Shown: piece by piece, positions 12,501 through 26,174 of the stretch | Position numbering within the stretch: the first letter of the stretch is position 1 | How the letters are laid out: the number at the start of each line of letters is the position of its first letter | Assembly (NCBI RefSeq): GCF_040581485.1 | Contig: NC_090131.1 | Span: 20,038,532-20,102,531, forward strand | Length of the DNA stretch: 64,000 bases | DNA from: Linepithema humile | Lineage: Eukaryota > Arthropoda > Insecta > Hymenoptera > Formicidae | Reading direction: 5' to 3' | Translations under genes and position numbers: made by a program | Notes under the pieces: model-generated | Told to the model about the DNA's origin: nothing | The model's database searches: none | The model's input: the letters and a program-made list of their open reading frames with translations, nothing else

Positions 12501-15500
12501 AAGAGGAAGCGCCGCGACCGTAGTCGGTAATTGGATGTTACGCGGTGTCATCGTCACGATAATTAGCGCGAATTGTTCTCCTCTCTCCGGTAATTACCGA
12601 CTCGGCGCGATTGGCGCGAGATCACTCGGAGGCGGAGCAGAATTCTATGAAACGTAGACGTCATATAAGACTCGGAAAGCGGAAAGTATTTGTCGCTATC
12701 GAAGGAAAAAAGAGGGAATTTCGCGTAATTACATTTTTACCTTCGCTGATGCAGCAGTAAGGCCGAGATATTCACGCGAGAATATCTGACTGTAATCTTT
12801 TTTTTACAATTCTCATGGGACGCATATTGCGCTGCGTCAGAGATAAAAATGCATGCAAATATTATTGTAAAATTAGTACATACAGGAGTGAGTTATAAGG
12901 TTTTTCGAAAAGTTAAAAAGTTGTTGCACGAAGTGCTAGCAAACTTATGATTATGTAAACAAAATGAGCAATTCTTGAAATTTTTATTATAAATATGTAT
13001 TTTTTTTAATAAGCATTTTTCAAAAACTTTTTGATTAAATTTTGTATAGTGCATAAAAATTTGTTTGACTTATACACAGGTGACTTAAATTCTTAAATGT
13101 ATAGTTTCTAAATTTTAAAGATGTTTATCCGACTTTACGAATAATTACGGCTATGTTTGATTCAAAATTTAAGAAAAAGATATATATATATATATAAATC
13201 TTATTAAAAAAGAGAAATAAAACATTATTTTGAAATAAAAGGAGAACGTAAAATCGTACGAATCAAGAGGCAATCAAGTACAATACGAACAGTTAAAGGT
13301 TAATAGTTTATGTCATAAGTCTCAGGTTCACAATTTCTCTGTTGCATTTCGCTTACTTTCTCGAACACAGTTATATGTTCGTTGTTGAGCACTCATGTCG
13401 CACTACTACTACAAGCCTCATAAAAAAGATGGTAAAGAAGAGTCTTACAGTTAAGCAGCCTGTTTTACTACTATGAGATTTACGAGCGCGGTGTGTAGTT
13501 TATTACAAAGTTTAAAAGTGTTGATATTGCTATTGACAATATTTTCTAATTGTTTAGAAGAAACATCGTTAAGTTTGATATTATTATGAAGATAAAATAT
13601 TTTGTTATTGCGTCTGAAATTATTTTATCGAATTTATCATTTTCAAAGTGTTTCTCTTCGAAAAAAAAATTTTCAGCAATTATTTAAAAAGCGTATAACA
13701 TGCTATCGTAGAACAATGAGCGTTCCTTTCTTTAAACTTCAAGGTTTTTATGCCGTCGACGATAACTTGTACGCTGCACGTTTAATGCTTCGTATAACGA
13801 ATGTGACGCTGTTGCGGCAGACAATTTCGCTTGAATATACGCTTTCACTCAACGAGATCGCGGTGAAAGAGCCGAGAGATGGGAAGAGAAGAGAGAAAGA
13901 AAACAACGGTAAAAGCCGAGGGCTGTAAGCCAATCGACTACTCAGAAAGCGTTGTTTAGCGATCGTATACCAAGCCGTGCTTGGGCTGATCGGATCAAGC
14001 GTACGGCGCGACCTCGAGGTTTTAAGTCTCGTGCATTGCCGGCTTTCAAGCACCCGCCAGTGGTGCACGCGGTGGGGTCGCGCGATGGTTTCCCTCGTCT
14101 CTCTTCACCACCGGGCCGGCCGCACCGCGCGCGCCAGACCGAGTTTCGGGAAATAAGTGCCCGTTGTATCCGGTATACACGGATAAACTGCCTGGGAAAA
14201 GGAAGCGGTGGGGAGAGACTGGGCGAGCAAGGGTGAAAAGTGGTCGGAGTGGATGGAAACATAAACCGCTCCAAGTTGCAGCGTTGCGTGCCCTTTTTCC
14301 CGCGTTCTCGATACCGCAGCCATTTAATAAGAGAGAAGTGTACCTTGCCGCCGGAAGAAACTTTTGTCCCACTTAACCCCACCGAGCAGGTCGCAACCAT
14401 GCTAAAGTAATTGATAAATTTTCATTTTGGAACATTTGAGACGTGCAATATACTTTGTACGCTTGTTTGAGATATATAAATATGTATTAAAATAAACCAA
14501 AATTAATGTAAGGTGATTTTATATTTCAATGTAACAAATCTGCGAAGAAGTGATCTGTATGTTGGTTAATAGATGGTGAAAAGTGATATTTTCCCGTTTT
14601 ATTAATATCGAAACACGGTTTGCTTCGGTTTTGATCACTAATTTGAATTATCCGATATCACAACACATTAATTGTCACGCCAACCAGTGGCTTGTGTACA
14701 TAAACTTCTTGATATTTTGTTGAAATACAGATACAACGAGGATGCACGCTGTAAATCGCGCACTCGTTTGTTTAGTATTTTCGGATTATTAAATTTATTT
14801 GCATTTATATAAGCAATCGCAGCTTGTTAGTTTTACGGTAATATCGTGGGTGTACTGTTTCATGAATATCAAAACTTCGTAATTTACGTTAGTAGCTTTT
14901 GCGCGAAGCACAAGCGAAGCGCGCGCTCGATGTAGTACCTCGGAATATTAATTAAATTCGATATTACTTCGTTAATTAATTTGTCTAAGAGCGGCCGTCG
15001 AAGCGCCTTGTCGTGGCAACGTTTCCATGTCTTTACCTACCCCGAGAAATCATCGATCCGCAAGAGGCGGATGCTTTCTCTTCGCGAATCTTCGCGCGTA
15101 ATGTTTCTCCTTCGAGAGTCGCGCAAAGCAATGTCCGCGATGTTTCACGGAGAAATGTTAAAGCGCGGCTAAAATTGCCGTTCAAACAAGCTCGCTCAGA
15201 TCTTTCAGCGAATTTTTTTCTTTACCTCTTTGCAAGGCGGTCGACATTTTTATTCGTTTGTTCGCTCTCTCCGTTTTCTCATTGAAACTATAAGACGGAG
15301 GCGGGTGTGCGTGCGCGCGAGGCTATAAAACCAGAAAAAACAATGGAAATGTATATTCGTTGCTGTGGTAGAGAACGCGACGCCCCTTTGCTGTCGCCGG
15401 CGCCGCAAAATCAATGGCAACGCATTGCCCGATTAAATTTATAAATTGACTATTTCGAGAACGTAGTGACCGGCGATGTGAAACCCGTTCGACCGATCCG

Positions 15501-18058
15501 TTAACCCGGAATATAGGCGGTGGATAAGGCCACGGCGAATTGAATTCTGAACTAAAATACAGTCGTAAATTCATTCCGCGGTTCTGGGAAGTTCCGCGTT
15601 TGCTTCCGATTTCTTCACGCGAATAATTCGTAAAGCAAACAATCATTCTGTTAGAAAATACGTTCGCCATTTGGGGCCGACGAGAAAATAATGGCAACTT
15701 TGTGTGTTCCATGTGGTCCCTCACATTGGAGGTATAGTAAATTTAATGCAATGATTGGCTACATATCGGTAATTGTTTTCGAATATTTCTGCCACTTTAA
15801 ATTTTTAATTTGTTTCAACTTTGACAAATTAGTAAAATCATAGAGCTCGCCAATTTTTAAGCACGCTTTTATATAGCATTTGGGTTACAATGAAAAGCAT
15901 TCTAAAATATTCCATTCTGTTCTTGATGAATGACGTTCAAATATACTGGCGTTGACAAATGGACGCTCATCGATATAGATTTTCACAATTTTACATTGAT
16001 ATAATGAAATAATTGATATTAATATTACGTCTCTAAACGTTCCATTTTGTTTTTAACGGAGAAATATCCATTTCTATTGATTCCACAATATGAGAAAGGA
16101 GCAAAATATATATGGTTCTGTACACGTAGCCAACGAAACCATATCTTAAGAGAAGTCATACTTTCTTAACTGCTGCTTGCCTTTATGTTTATTTAACTCA
16201 CCTATACCTGTAATACAACCATGTTTGTTGAATAAACGGTATATCGGATTATACTTGAACTCGATATCCAAAGCCAACATCCTCTCAATCGAGAGGGATA
16301 AGAGACCGAAGGCAGACCACGGTAACGTAGTAACCATAAATTTCAATAAAAACTGAGGCGGAAACCGATATTTTCTCTGTATCGTCGATTGCTAATTGCG
16401 TTCAAGCGCGAGACCACGTTTCCGATCGAATATAAATATTAAATTTCAGCGCGATACCCGGAGATATATAATCGTATTGTCGTATGGGCTAAACCAGCAT
16501 ATTCCCGATATCCGAATATAATCTGATCACACGCGAAATATTTCGGCAAACATTTCCGCTCCGCTCGGAAATAGGATACTCGCGAAAGGAATCGAATTAC
16601 ACGAAATCCTTACGCGCTTTACTTCCACGCTCTCACTTTGCGCGATACCGCTGGGATCGGAATTCGCTAATCGAGTAAACATGACAATCCTCATGCTAAC
16701 CGAAAATGAAGATTCACGAAAGATTCTTCTCGAGCGTATATCGCGTGCACGCTTTGATCACGAGAGTACAAAACGATTACCAATACATGCAATACATGGC
16801 AAGCACATTCGCTTTAATCTCGAAATTATCATTCGCCGACTGATTACACAAGCCGCCGTTCGTTTAGCAAGCTGGTTTGTAATCTGGCGATTGAGAGGAC
16901 ATTACAAAGGGGTCGCATTCGACGAAGCGTAAAAAAGAAACCTGTAATTCGCATTCGTCGCGTCGGCCAGCTTCGTGTCTTTCACAAGACATTCCGATCG
17001 GAATTACGACGTTCAATAAAATCGTCTCACGACTCGTCGCGAGATGCTCGCCATGCAAAGCAAAGTCTGCACCAGCTTCATCTGTGATCAACTAATTTAA
17101 ACTTGTATCGTAACACATTAATAGACAATTTGTAAATTTAAATAGGAAATAAGTTTATAGAAGATTGATTTTAAATTTTACGTTTGATGCAAAATTCTAT
17201 GTTGATACAATTAAATAATATTTTATAATATGTACAATAACATTTGAAGATATACTTATAATTTTATTTTTATTATTAATCTTTATAAGTTTTTTTAATT
17301 ATTAATTTTGCGGGAGATTAAATTAAAAAGGTTTCAAATTGAAGACTGATATATTTTCGCATTTTTACTAAATATTTAAAAGATAGATTAACAGTATTAA
17401 TTTATATACCTTCTCCTGTACTTAACATTATTAATGATACTTTCGTTAGTACATGAACCGCACATGGCGTATATAAGCTCCACCAATTTCTATCCCTTCT
17501 AAATTTCCTCGCACGGACCACTGGTACGGGACAAAGTGAATCTCGGATCTGCGGATTTAAAAGCGGGCTCCGGCGTGAGAACTAGCGAAACTACATTCCG
17601 TGTACTCGACAGCACTACCACGGTACATCACGCGAAGACCCACGTCTCCGCGTAGCCCGCGGCCTTTTGTGTACCTTGTGCAGCGAGGTGACGGCGAGGG
17701 AAGCGAACCGCGGCGTTTCGCGAATGAGCACCCTCGTTTCCTGCGCAACAATCCCCTTTCCTTTCGCCCGCGCACGCATGACAGCTCTCTAAAAAGGCAT
17801 TTTCTCTCTCTTTCCTTCTCACTTCATCACAACACTTGTTTTCGTTTTGTTCAGCAGTTTCGTTTTGTTTGGCGAAACGCACTTAAGCAGCGTCGCTGTC
17901 CATTATGCTCCGATGACGTTGTTGTACGAACGAGTGGCTGGCTGCCCGTGTGCGACCCTTTAACGCCTTTTTCCGGGTGTAATTCTCTCCCCTGTGCTCT
18001 CTTCTGTTTGCCAGGAATGCACGTCGGGTGAATACCCGCGTCTCATTCCCGGAAACGT

Positions 18059-18060
<2 letters not shown>
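9521..18060. other. Non-coding stretch with GC-rich islands
   Basis: No gene is recognised. GC-rich islands at about 9.85-10.3, 12.25-12.7, 13.75-14.4, 15.0-15.7, 16.4-17.0 and 17.5-18.05 kb alternate with AT-rich DNA. Overlapping open frames on both strands at 13.94-14.40 kb (up to 152 codons) have no motif and very biased composition. A TATAAAA at 15324-15330 is followed within 20 bp by a short ATG frame of only 33 codons, too close for a usual core promoter. A short AT run lies at about 13178-13196. Confidence 0.5.

Positions 18061-18102
<42 letters not shown>
18061..18102. repeat. (AG)21 microsatellite
   Basis: Forty-two bases of uninterrupted AG dinucleotide on the plus strand. Confidence 0.95.
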
Positions 18103-18104
<2 letters not shown>

Positions 18105-18554
18105 ATAAACAAATGAAGAAACAATGTCGCGCGCTGCTCTCTCGTCAGAATTGAATTAGTGTTTTAATTAGAATCACACAGCCATTATTTGTGATGCGGA
18201 AAGTTTTGTTACTCAAGAAGGAGCTTTACATGTAATCTAACGTGATAAATGCGTAAAACTAACATATTCTGTATCAAGAGACATGATATTGTTTTTCGAC
18301 ATGACAAGTTTTTTATAACGGAATGTTTAATGTTACAAAAGATTCCATCTACATTTTTTACGTCGATATACATATTTTAGCAGTATTAATTTTAACGGGT
18401 AGTGTTTTATGAAAATGTATATGTATATTACAAAGTGCAAAAATTTGCTACCTAAAAAAAATGTTTCATAATTATTTATATATTCTAAAAATAATTATGT
18501 GACTTATTTACTTGCATTTTAATTATATGTGCATAGATGAACGATTTTGAAATG

Positions 18555-19216
18555 CTCTCTACTACTTTTATTATGAGTATAAAAAAGATAATTAGAGGTT
18601 ATTAGCGCTTGTAGCAGAAGGTCTTATGATTAAGAAGTTCCCAACATTATCAAGCTTGTTAAATCCGTATGCTATATTTCGTAAAAGTAATTTTTTGCTT
18701 GTGCATGACCGTGCAAATTAAAAATTTATTATAAACGTAAATATTTTCTTGTGATGTAGAATAATATGCAAAAGACGATAACATTAAAAAAAAAAACGAA
18801 GAAAATTGATAAAGTCAAAATAAAGCCAGAAAACTCCTGATCTTCATGACGCGTGCTAAAAGAAAGTTTGTGGAATTAACTTTATTACAATCGCAGTGGG
18901 ATTTAGACCCCGATTTGGCCGCACGATTAATTCCAGCTTGGTACGAAGCAAGTTCTTGACGATCTTGGAATATCCTTTATCATTTTTATCGGGCGTAAAA
19001 AATACAGAGTAATGAGCGATTAACGAAGATCATATGACCAAGAAGTTTCTGACATTATCGGGCTTGCTAAATCCGGAAGCATATTTCGCAAAAGTCCCCT
19101 TTTACCTCTGCGTGACTGTGGAAATCGTAAAAATTTGTTATATACTGTATATTTTCTCTTGAAGTAAAATAACGTATTTGAAAAATAATAAAATTAAAAA
19201 AAAAAAAAAAAAACGG
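18555..19216 (+). repeat. Two direct copies of a ~210-bp unit, each ending in poly-A (SINE-like)
   Basis: The segment at about 18590-18800 recurs at about 18998-19212, offset by 408 bp. Matching blocks include AAGAAGTT at 18632 and 19040, then ACATTATC, then CTTG(T/C)TAAATCCG, then ATATTTCG(T/C)AAAAGT. Divergence is roughly 20-25% by eye. Both copies end in a poly-A run after AT-rich DNA, the second followed by (CGGAA) repeats at 19213-19232. A 3' poly-A tail on each of two copies resembles a short retroposon, but no A/B box was seen. The 150-bp spacer is GC-richer and holds a 37-codon frame (18846-18959, plus) that I cannot assign. Confidence 0.5.
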
Positions 19217-19759
19217 AACGGAACGGAACGGAAAAGAAATTTGATTAGAAAATCTGCCGACAATATTTTATAAATTTAATATTTAAATACAATTACAACG
19301 TGCGCAAATAAATATGTTTTATTGTAACGATAAAAAATATTTATGATTGTTAATTTCTCTGTTGCATAAAATTACTGAGCGGAGAATCGCGAAGATGCGT
19401 ATTAATGTATATATGTGACGCGAATGAATAATTTAGAACAAAATAGTGGGACAGAGCGTGCGAAAAATATCGTACACTTTATTATTCGGCGAAGACTCCT
19501 TAAATACAATATAATATATTGCGGACAATGGCGCAGCGTATAATTGCATAGGATAGGGGCGCTCATGCTCGATTTTCGTTCGGACGTGACGCGGGTGCGA
19601 TGCTTATAAATCAAGCCGGCATACAACCGCCATCGTTATATATTTCAACAACGACATCGTGCGCGTTTCCGCGCGCGGGGCACATATCTCCTCAAAGAAT
19701 ACCGAGATCTCTATTCCCAAAGCTGCGGGATCAGCACTGTCCACTCCATGGACGTACGG

Positions 19760-20274
19760 TCCTTCCTCTCGCTTTCTCTCTCTTTCTTCATATATATACA
19801 TCTCTTCCCCCCCCTCCTTCTCCCTCCCTCTCTCTCCCTCCCCTTCTCTCTTCCCCCCTCCCTCTCCCCCCTCCCTCTCTCTCTCTCTTTCTCATTCTCT
19901 CTTTCTGTCTCTCTTACGTGAGTTTCGCGACAGCCGAGGCGGAAGCGTTCGGAATTTCACTCGTGCCCAGAGCAGCGCGTCCGTGTATGTGCCTATTCTC
20001 ACATGTGTGCGCGTCCGGTTACGCGTATAAATCCGGTCCACCCGCACGTGAAATGTACAGTGAAGCGGAAGTGGCCTCTACGTACTGCTGAAGCTCCTCC
20101 TTCCCCGCCGCTCTGCATCGCACGCTACTTCCTTTCCGCTTTCCTCCGCTATTTAGTTCCACGGTCTCTCCCTCACTCTTTCTCTCTCCCTCCCTCCCTC
20201 CCTCCTTCTTTCCCCCCCATCTCTCTCTCTCGTTTTCTCTCACCGGCCCTTCCATCCCTTTCCCACCCTTCTAG
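19760..20274 (+). repeat. Long C/T-rich (polypyrimidine) tracts
   Basis: The plus strand is nearly pure pyrimidine at 19760-19918 (with one short AT insert) and again at about 20164-20274. The longest frames here, rich in Ser/Leu/Pro, are by-products of the repeat. The tracts flank a GC-rich block that continues to about 20.9 kb and contains an imperfect CCGCA/GCACC repeat at about 20565-20635. Confidence 0.85.
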
Positions 20275-21952
20275 TCATACGCTCGTGTGTTTGCGCGCGT
20301 AAAAATGTCACTGGCGAACGGGCGCGAGCGCGAAAGCACACGGAACGTTCCGGCGAGCGATTCAAAGAATTGCGTTCGAACGAACGATGAAAAGTTTCGA
20401 GCATCCCGCTCGCGCGCGTTTTCCTTTATGGTACACTTGACATAGCAGAACGAGACGAGTAGTAGTTACGAAATCAAAGGGCCTGCTCTCTCTCAGCAGC
20501 GCGCGCAATTCCGATTCTTCGAGGTAATTTCCCTCTATTCAAGTGTTCCGCACGATCCCGCACCACGCCGCATCGCATCGTGTTCTACTAGCGGCACCGT
20601 GCCGCACCGCGTCACACCGCACCGCACAGCACCAACGATTTCGCCAACGCTGCCGACCTCGGTTTCCGACTTGCCGCCTTTTCGTGAAGTATGCGCGGCT
20701 CTCGTAGATCGAAATTTCATTAAACTCCGCGCGACGCGTCTCCTCGACTACTTCCTACGGTCTTCGCTTCCGACTTCTCACTTCCGCTCCCTCGCGGCTT
20801 TTCCCGTGCTCTTGAGTTATCCGAGAAACGCGAACAAGGGAAAGTGACACGATTCCGGGGATAACGGTTTCAGAATAACGGACGGAGTCGCGACGAAGAC
20901 GACGACGAAGTCGCGAATCCGGGCTTTTCGGAATCAGTTTATTTTCCGTGTTGCGAACAACACCGCGAAACTTTTAACGGATAAGCGGTTTACGAAAGAA
21001 TATAGAGCAACGTCTAACCCATCGGTGTATTATTCAAATCGCATCTCATTTATAACTATATTTTTAAGCAATATAATTTGAAATATGAGCTGAAATATTT
21101 TAAGGCTCCTGACCTTTTCGTTACAGTTATATTGAATTATAACGTCAGGAGCGAGAAACCATGTCAAATTTTTTCTTCTATTATACGTTGAAATAAATTA
21201 ACTTTTTCGCATATCACCTCTCACGTCCGATAATATAGATTGATAAAATATATCAAAGATTTTTCTTTCGATTTATAGCAGATTAATAAATAGCTGTAAA
21301 TTTTAATCAACTCTTCAAGTAAGATTTATTTTCGCAGAAAATGTAGGATACATAAATTGTGATTTTATATTCATTTAATGTAAACTAACAAATGAAAAAG
21401 TTTTCGGTATCTTTATTAATTTATGTTACATAATACACGAATGATGGCGTATGAGAAAATTAGTTTATGTCGATGTATAATGCAGAAACAAAATTCACAA
21501 TTTCTCGTTCGTGACGTTACATATTTCAATACACTTGCAGTGAGAAAATACGAATCTTAAACATAATTCATCGCATCTGTCAAAGTACCGAATATAGCCT
21601 GTTAAAATGATATTTTCTGAATAAATCGTGACACATCGATTTACGGGCAGGCATGTATATTATTCTTAACGCCAGCGCGCGAGAAATATTTTAAACATCT
21701 AAGTATGAAAATATACTTCTCGCAACTTGGACGTACGTCTAGCTAGCAGTGACACTTAATTAAATTGCACTCATAGACGTGTTTGTTACTTCTGAATTAC
21801 GGGTTACTAACTGTCACAAATAACGCGCGTTTTCTTTCAATTCCCGCCGGCGCTGAGCGCAACACAAACTCTCACGTATGTGTGTTATAATAATATCCGA
21901 AAAGTTGCAAAAAACCGTAAAGTTTTGACACGGTATTTCACTTTTACATCAT

Positions 21953-21968
21953 TCCGCAGCTGCGGAAG
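21953..21968. repeat. Perfect 16-bp palindrome around an E-box
   Basis: The sequence TTCCGCAGCTGCGGAA is identical on both strands and has the E-box CAGCTG in its centre. A symmetric site of this kind could be bound by a basic helix-loop-helix dimer. That is inference, and no target gene is known here. Confidence 0.6.
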
Positions 21969-23061
21969 CATTACAGCAAGCGTTATTACAGCTGCGTTAA
22001 TATATTCGCCACCATAGACTCTGTATAATTAAAGCGGCCTATTTCACGCTCGCTCGTTGACCTCGCGAACTCTTGTCTGGCAAATAGAATAAATATTTCA
22101 GCGTTAACTACTACCGGCACACCTGAGTCTAGATTTTGCGTTAACAATATCGCACGTGTGGCTAGTAAACTTTTTATCAAATTGACAAATTGTTAGTGAA
22201 GTTATAATCTCGATGAAAGCCGATTGTAATGTCTCTTTATCGCACCTCCTCTTTCTTTATTTCCCGAGAAACATATGAGTTTTTTTCCCTCGGATCTCTA
22301 ATTTCCTTAATTTAAAAGATCTTTTTTCGCTCTCCCGCCTTTTGCACTTCTGCACCTGCTTCTTCATGGGCTACGCAATACGGATTTTCGTTCTCACGGG
22401 AGTCTACTCGATCCGAGGAAATCGAAATTTCATTAATCTTAGTCGTTTTCTTTTCCTTTTCGTACTTTCCGTCCATTTCCGCAGCTGCTCCGATCCGGTA
22501 AGCAGTACATACATGCATACGTACGTTTATATGGCCTTACATATATCCGCACATTCATACTCAAGTATATACATCATCGCGCACAAATAGCCACCCTCTG
22601 TTAGAGAAACCAATGAATAAGTAGCTTCCGTTTGATAAAATAGTGATATTCTTTTGACCAGTGCCGTTTAAATATCGGAAAGTCGTTTCAATAAATTGTT
22701 CCTTCTTCACGTTGTATATTATATATTATATATTATATTTTTGTCGTATAATACTATAATATATTGCATTGTCAGACAGCGAGTATCACAATTTGAAATA
22801 TCGTTTAAAAAAGTAATAAAAAACCAATAACAAAATTTTATCTTTTAAAATACTCGTAAATAAAAATATTAGAATTTTATCGATTAAAACAGAATAAAGT
22901 TTCTTCTTAATGAGATTTTATAAAACAAATTAAACTTTACAATTTTATTTTATAAATATTTCTTCGGATGTAATATTCCTATTTCTTAAGAAAATGCATT
23001 ATATAAATTATAAATACAATATAAGTTAACCAATATTTGAAATATTAAAATATTTTTATTT

Positions 23062-23065
<4 letters not shown>

Positions 23066-23096
<31 letters not shown>
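23066..23096. repeat. (AT)n microsatellite
   Basis: Uninterrupted TA/AT dinucleotide of about 30 bases in an AT-rich region. Confidence 0.9.
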
Positions 23097-23100
<4 letters not shown>

Positions 23101-23253
23101 AATACTTTAATATTTTTCTTCCAAAATAGGAATATTACGTCATAAGATTCTCAATATAATACAAAATATTTCAAACGTACATTGAAATATATTTTCTTAA
23201 TTTCTAAGAATAGCTTAATTCGTCTTAATTAATAACTATATTCGTATTAATTA

Positions 23254-23295
23254 ATAACTATTTTCTTAATTTCTAAGAATTAAGAAAATAGTTAT
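23254..23295. repeat. Perfect short hairpin inside a local duplication
   Basis: ATAACTATTTTCTTAAT is followed after a short loop by its exact reverse complement, ending at 23295. Parts of the same arm also occur just upstream in direct orientation (the TTTTCTTAATTTCTAAGAAT block near 23191-23210). The region therefore combines a direct repeat with an inverted one, most simply read as replication slippage or template switching in AT-rich DNA. Confidence 0.7.
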
Positions 23296-26174
23296 TCTCC
23301 ATTAAAGAAAAAAAGAAATATATAAACTGCTAAGATATTAACGAGTGACCTATTCCGAAAGCGAATTAAGCTATTAATGACATCACAGGATGTGCTCGAG
23401 TTAAGTATACGACTTTTCTCTCTTCGTTCTCGATGTCTACGCTACTAAAGTCCGAGAGTATGCAGCGAGCGTTGGTCTGGCGAAGCTTTATGACACTTCT
23501 TCTTGTGTGCCGTCGAAGTCGCGCGAATCCTTATCGTCGCTAGCTAAAACCTTTTTTGCTTTTGTCGATACAGCCCTTGCCGAGTACCGAGGACACAACA
23601 CTAGCAATTTTCTTCAAGTTTCTAGTTCTCAAAGAACTTCTTGAATAACCACTAGGACGCTTACGACGGCAAAAAAGTGGCATGATGTGACCTACATACG
23701 GAAACCGCTGACGCGCACAATACAAAAGACGAAGTCATTGTACGGAAACGGGAGGAAAGAAGACGAGCGATAGCGATAACATCCGAGGCGTGTTTCGAAC
23801 CATGGATGCTCCAATATATGCATGTATATGCTGTTTAAGAGAAGGCATATACTATAGCGCGATCGATTTATCTGAGCCGGAATTATTTAAAGTAACGCAC
23901 ATGCATCTTCGCACGAGGACGGCGGCAGCCATGACTCGAAACAAAGTACATCGTAAAATGCATTTTCTTGCGCAACGCACGCTTGAAAAATAGATGAGAT
24001 GGGTTATAGATATCGGTGCTGGAAATACGGACATATTCAGGATAGGCAATGTTAAGACGGTGTCGTGCAGCTGAATAGGATTTCTCTCGTCCGTGCGAAT
24101 TATGTGCCCGTGTATCTGTCTTATAAGGCGCGCCTGATCCATCTTATACCCGCCGCGGATCGAAATTTCATTAATCTCCGGGACACGCGCCTTCTTCTTC
24201 GCCCCGCCCGGTTTCCACAGCTGAGGTCTATCCGTTGAGTGTACGTAGGAAGGTGCTATACCTGGAAGGTCATCCTTTCTCTCGTCGACGTGATTGCTCT
24301 CGTGCACCACTTCGTTTCATTGCTCGTCCCGACCCGCCCTCACGTTCCTTTCTAACCCTTTCCCGTCCTTTCCGCGCTTGGTCTCTTCGAACCACGTCTG
24401 CTAACGGCGAAGACAAACACTCGCTCGAATTTCTTATGCAGCCGCCGCGCATACAAATGACATGTTTAGAGAGCCGACGACGCGCTGCGCTTTCTGCTAG
24501 CCTCGGAGACAGAACTTGTAAGAAATCGGGCGTGGGAAGGGAGGGGGGGGGATGATCTCGAGAGTATACGGACGAAAAAGTCCGGTAGAAGGTGCTCTCA
24601 AAAGGAAATAAGGCGATTGCCGACACCTCCTTGCCGATTTCGAGAAAACGCGAGGGACTGGCGAATGAATATAATCGGGAAATGTCCAGTCGCATTCGTA
24701 CGTGCTTTCGCCACGTGCATTGCTTCATGTAGCCAGCGCGATTCCTATCGGAGAAAAGTGCACCCTCGTTTCTGTTACTTTTGCACGAATGTTGAACGAT
24801 AGCAAAGGGAAGCTTGAGAACGTTCATGGCGGTCCCACTTTCTGTGGGAAGCTCTTTTGGGATTCATTATGTTACATGTGCTTATTCTCAATCGAAGCAG
24901 CATGCGATAAAAATAATAAAACGAACTACCTATCATCGAAAAAATATCTGAAATGGCTTCTAAACGAGAAGAAAATAGCCAATTTTATGTATATAAAAGT
25001 AAATAAAAATTTTCTTACTATATACCGCGATATAAAGAAAGCGGTGTAGTCTGTTTACATCATGCTGCATCGGCAAACTCGCGACAAACTTTCTCCTAAC
25101 TTGATAACTACCTCTCGTTCATTCTGCTTACACGAAGTTTGACGAAAGAAGCCTGGTCTATTCGCTTGCATCAAGTTTGTCGGCTCGTGTCACTCGTTTG
25201 GCGCAAATTGTCACTGAAACGAAGTTTTCTTCACTCTTTTTCCGCTTCTGTTGATCGCGTCCGATTGCATTCAAGACGCTACATTATTTAGTAATATCTG
25301 AAAAAATCTTACGATTGCTCACGGTTGAGCACGACGTAGCAATTTCAGGTACGATTTGCAAGCGTCGAAAATACAAGTCAATATCTTGATATCGATAATT
25401 GAGTATTGATAAATGATACTAGCTACTAGACTCGATTTAAACTCGATGTTGATAAATGTTTGATAAATGCTCTAATATTAAGAGTTTCGACTCGCGGCAT
25501 TTGGGAGAAGGGGGGGGGGGGTTGTTTTTGTCACGCTTAGCTGTGTACCTGTATCTTCTCTTTCTTTCTCTCTCTTTCTGTCTCTCTTACACTATGCAAC
25601 CGTATCCGCGCGCGCGCGTACACATATTCTTGTTTTTCACTTCTCTAAACCAACTCACAATCAGCGCAACCTTGATATGTTTATTGCCATGTTGTTATTC
25701 GCACAGTGACATTTGTACGAGGGGGCTTATCGTTTCGCATTGGCGCGTTATGTTTTCCAATACCACTACTATTCTTCCACAATAATTATCTTTTAAAATC
25801 AAAATTTTTAATTACAGCGGTAAAATAATATTATTTTTCGCAAGCAATAGATTGAAAGTTTGTTCTATTAATTAGCATTTACGTTAAATAATTCAAACAT
25901 TTTAATCTGCAGCTTTTTATTTTTTACTTTAATTTTTACATGTATTCACATTTATTATTTTAATTTTAATTTTTAATGTATTTACATTATATTTAATATA
26001 GATGGTTTAATGAGATGGTACATTGTGTAAATGCCATAAATCGCAATTGTACAGTATTGTTCGTGTAATAAAAGTAGAGAAAACGCGTGCTTAAATAGTT
26101 TAAGCGTAACATAATCGCGATGACTAGTGTGCAAAAATTAATTATGTACTTTTCGATTTTTCTTCTTTCCATAG

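Larger units (their letters stand above)
20300..26174. other. Non-coding stretch
   Basis: No gene is recognised. The block at 20.3-20.95 kb is CpG-rich and could hold an unannotated 5' exon or promoter, but I see no TATA/initiator pair I would defend. The region from 21 to 24 kb is AT-rich. A second GC-rich island at 24.0-24.8 kb carries a 185-codon minus frame whose Arg/Glu/Ser composition comes from the biased DNA. Runs of G occur at about 24541-24550 and 25509-25520. Confidence 0.5.

Noticed and set aside
13942..14400. 152-codon minus-strand frame and several overlapping ones
   Set aside because: All six frames are nearly stop-free because of high GC; no motif or splice context.
15324..15445. 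TATAAAA followed by an ATG frame
   Set aside because: The ATG is within about 18 bp of the TATA sequence and the frame has only 33 codons.
19600..20302. Ser/Leu/Pro-rich frames of 99-163 codons
   Set aside because: They are translations of CT repeats.
24270..24827. 185-codon minus-strand frame
   Set aside because: Longest frame in the window but composed of purine-biased low-complexity ends, crossing a G-run, with no recognisable domain.
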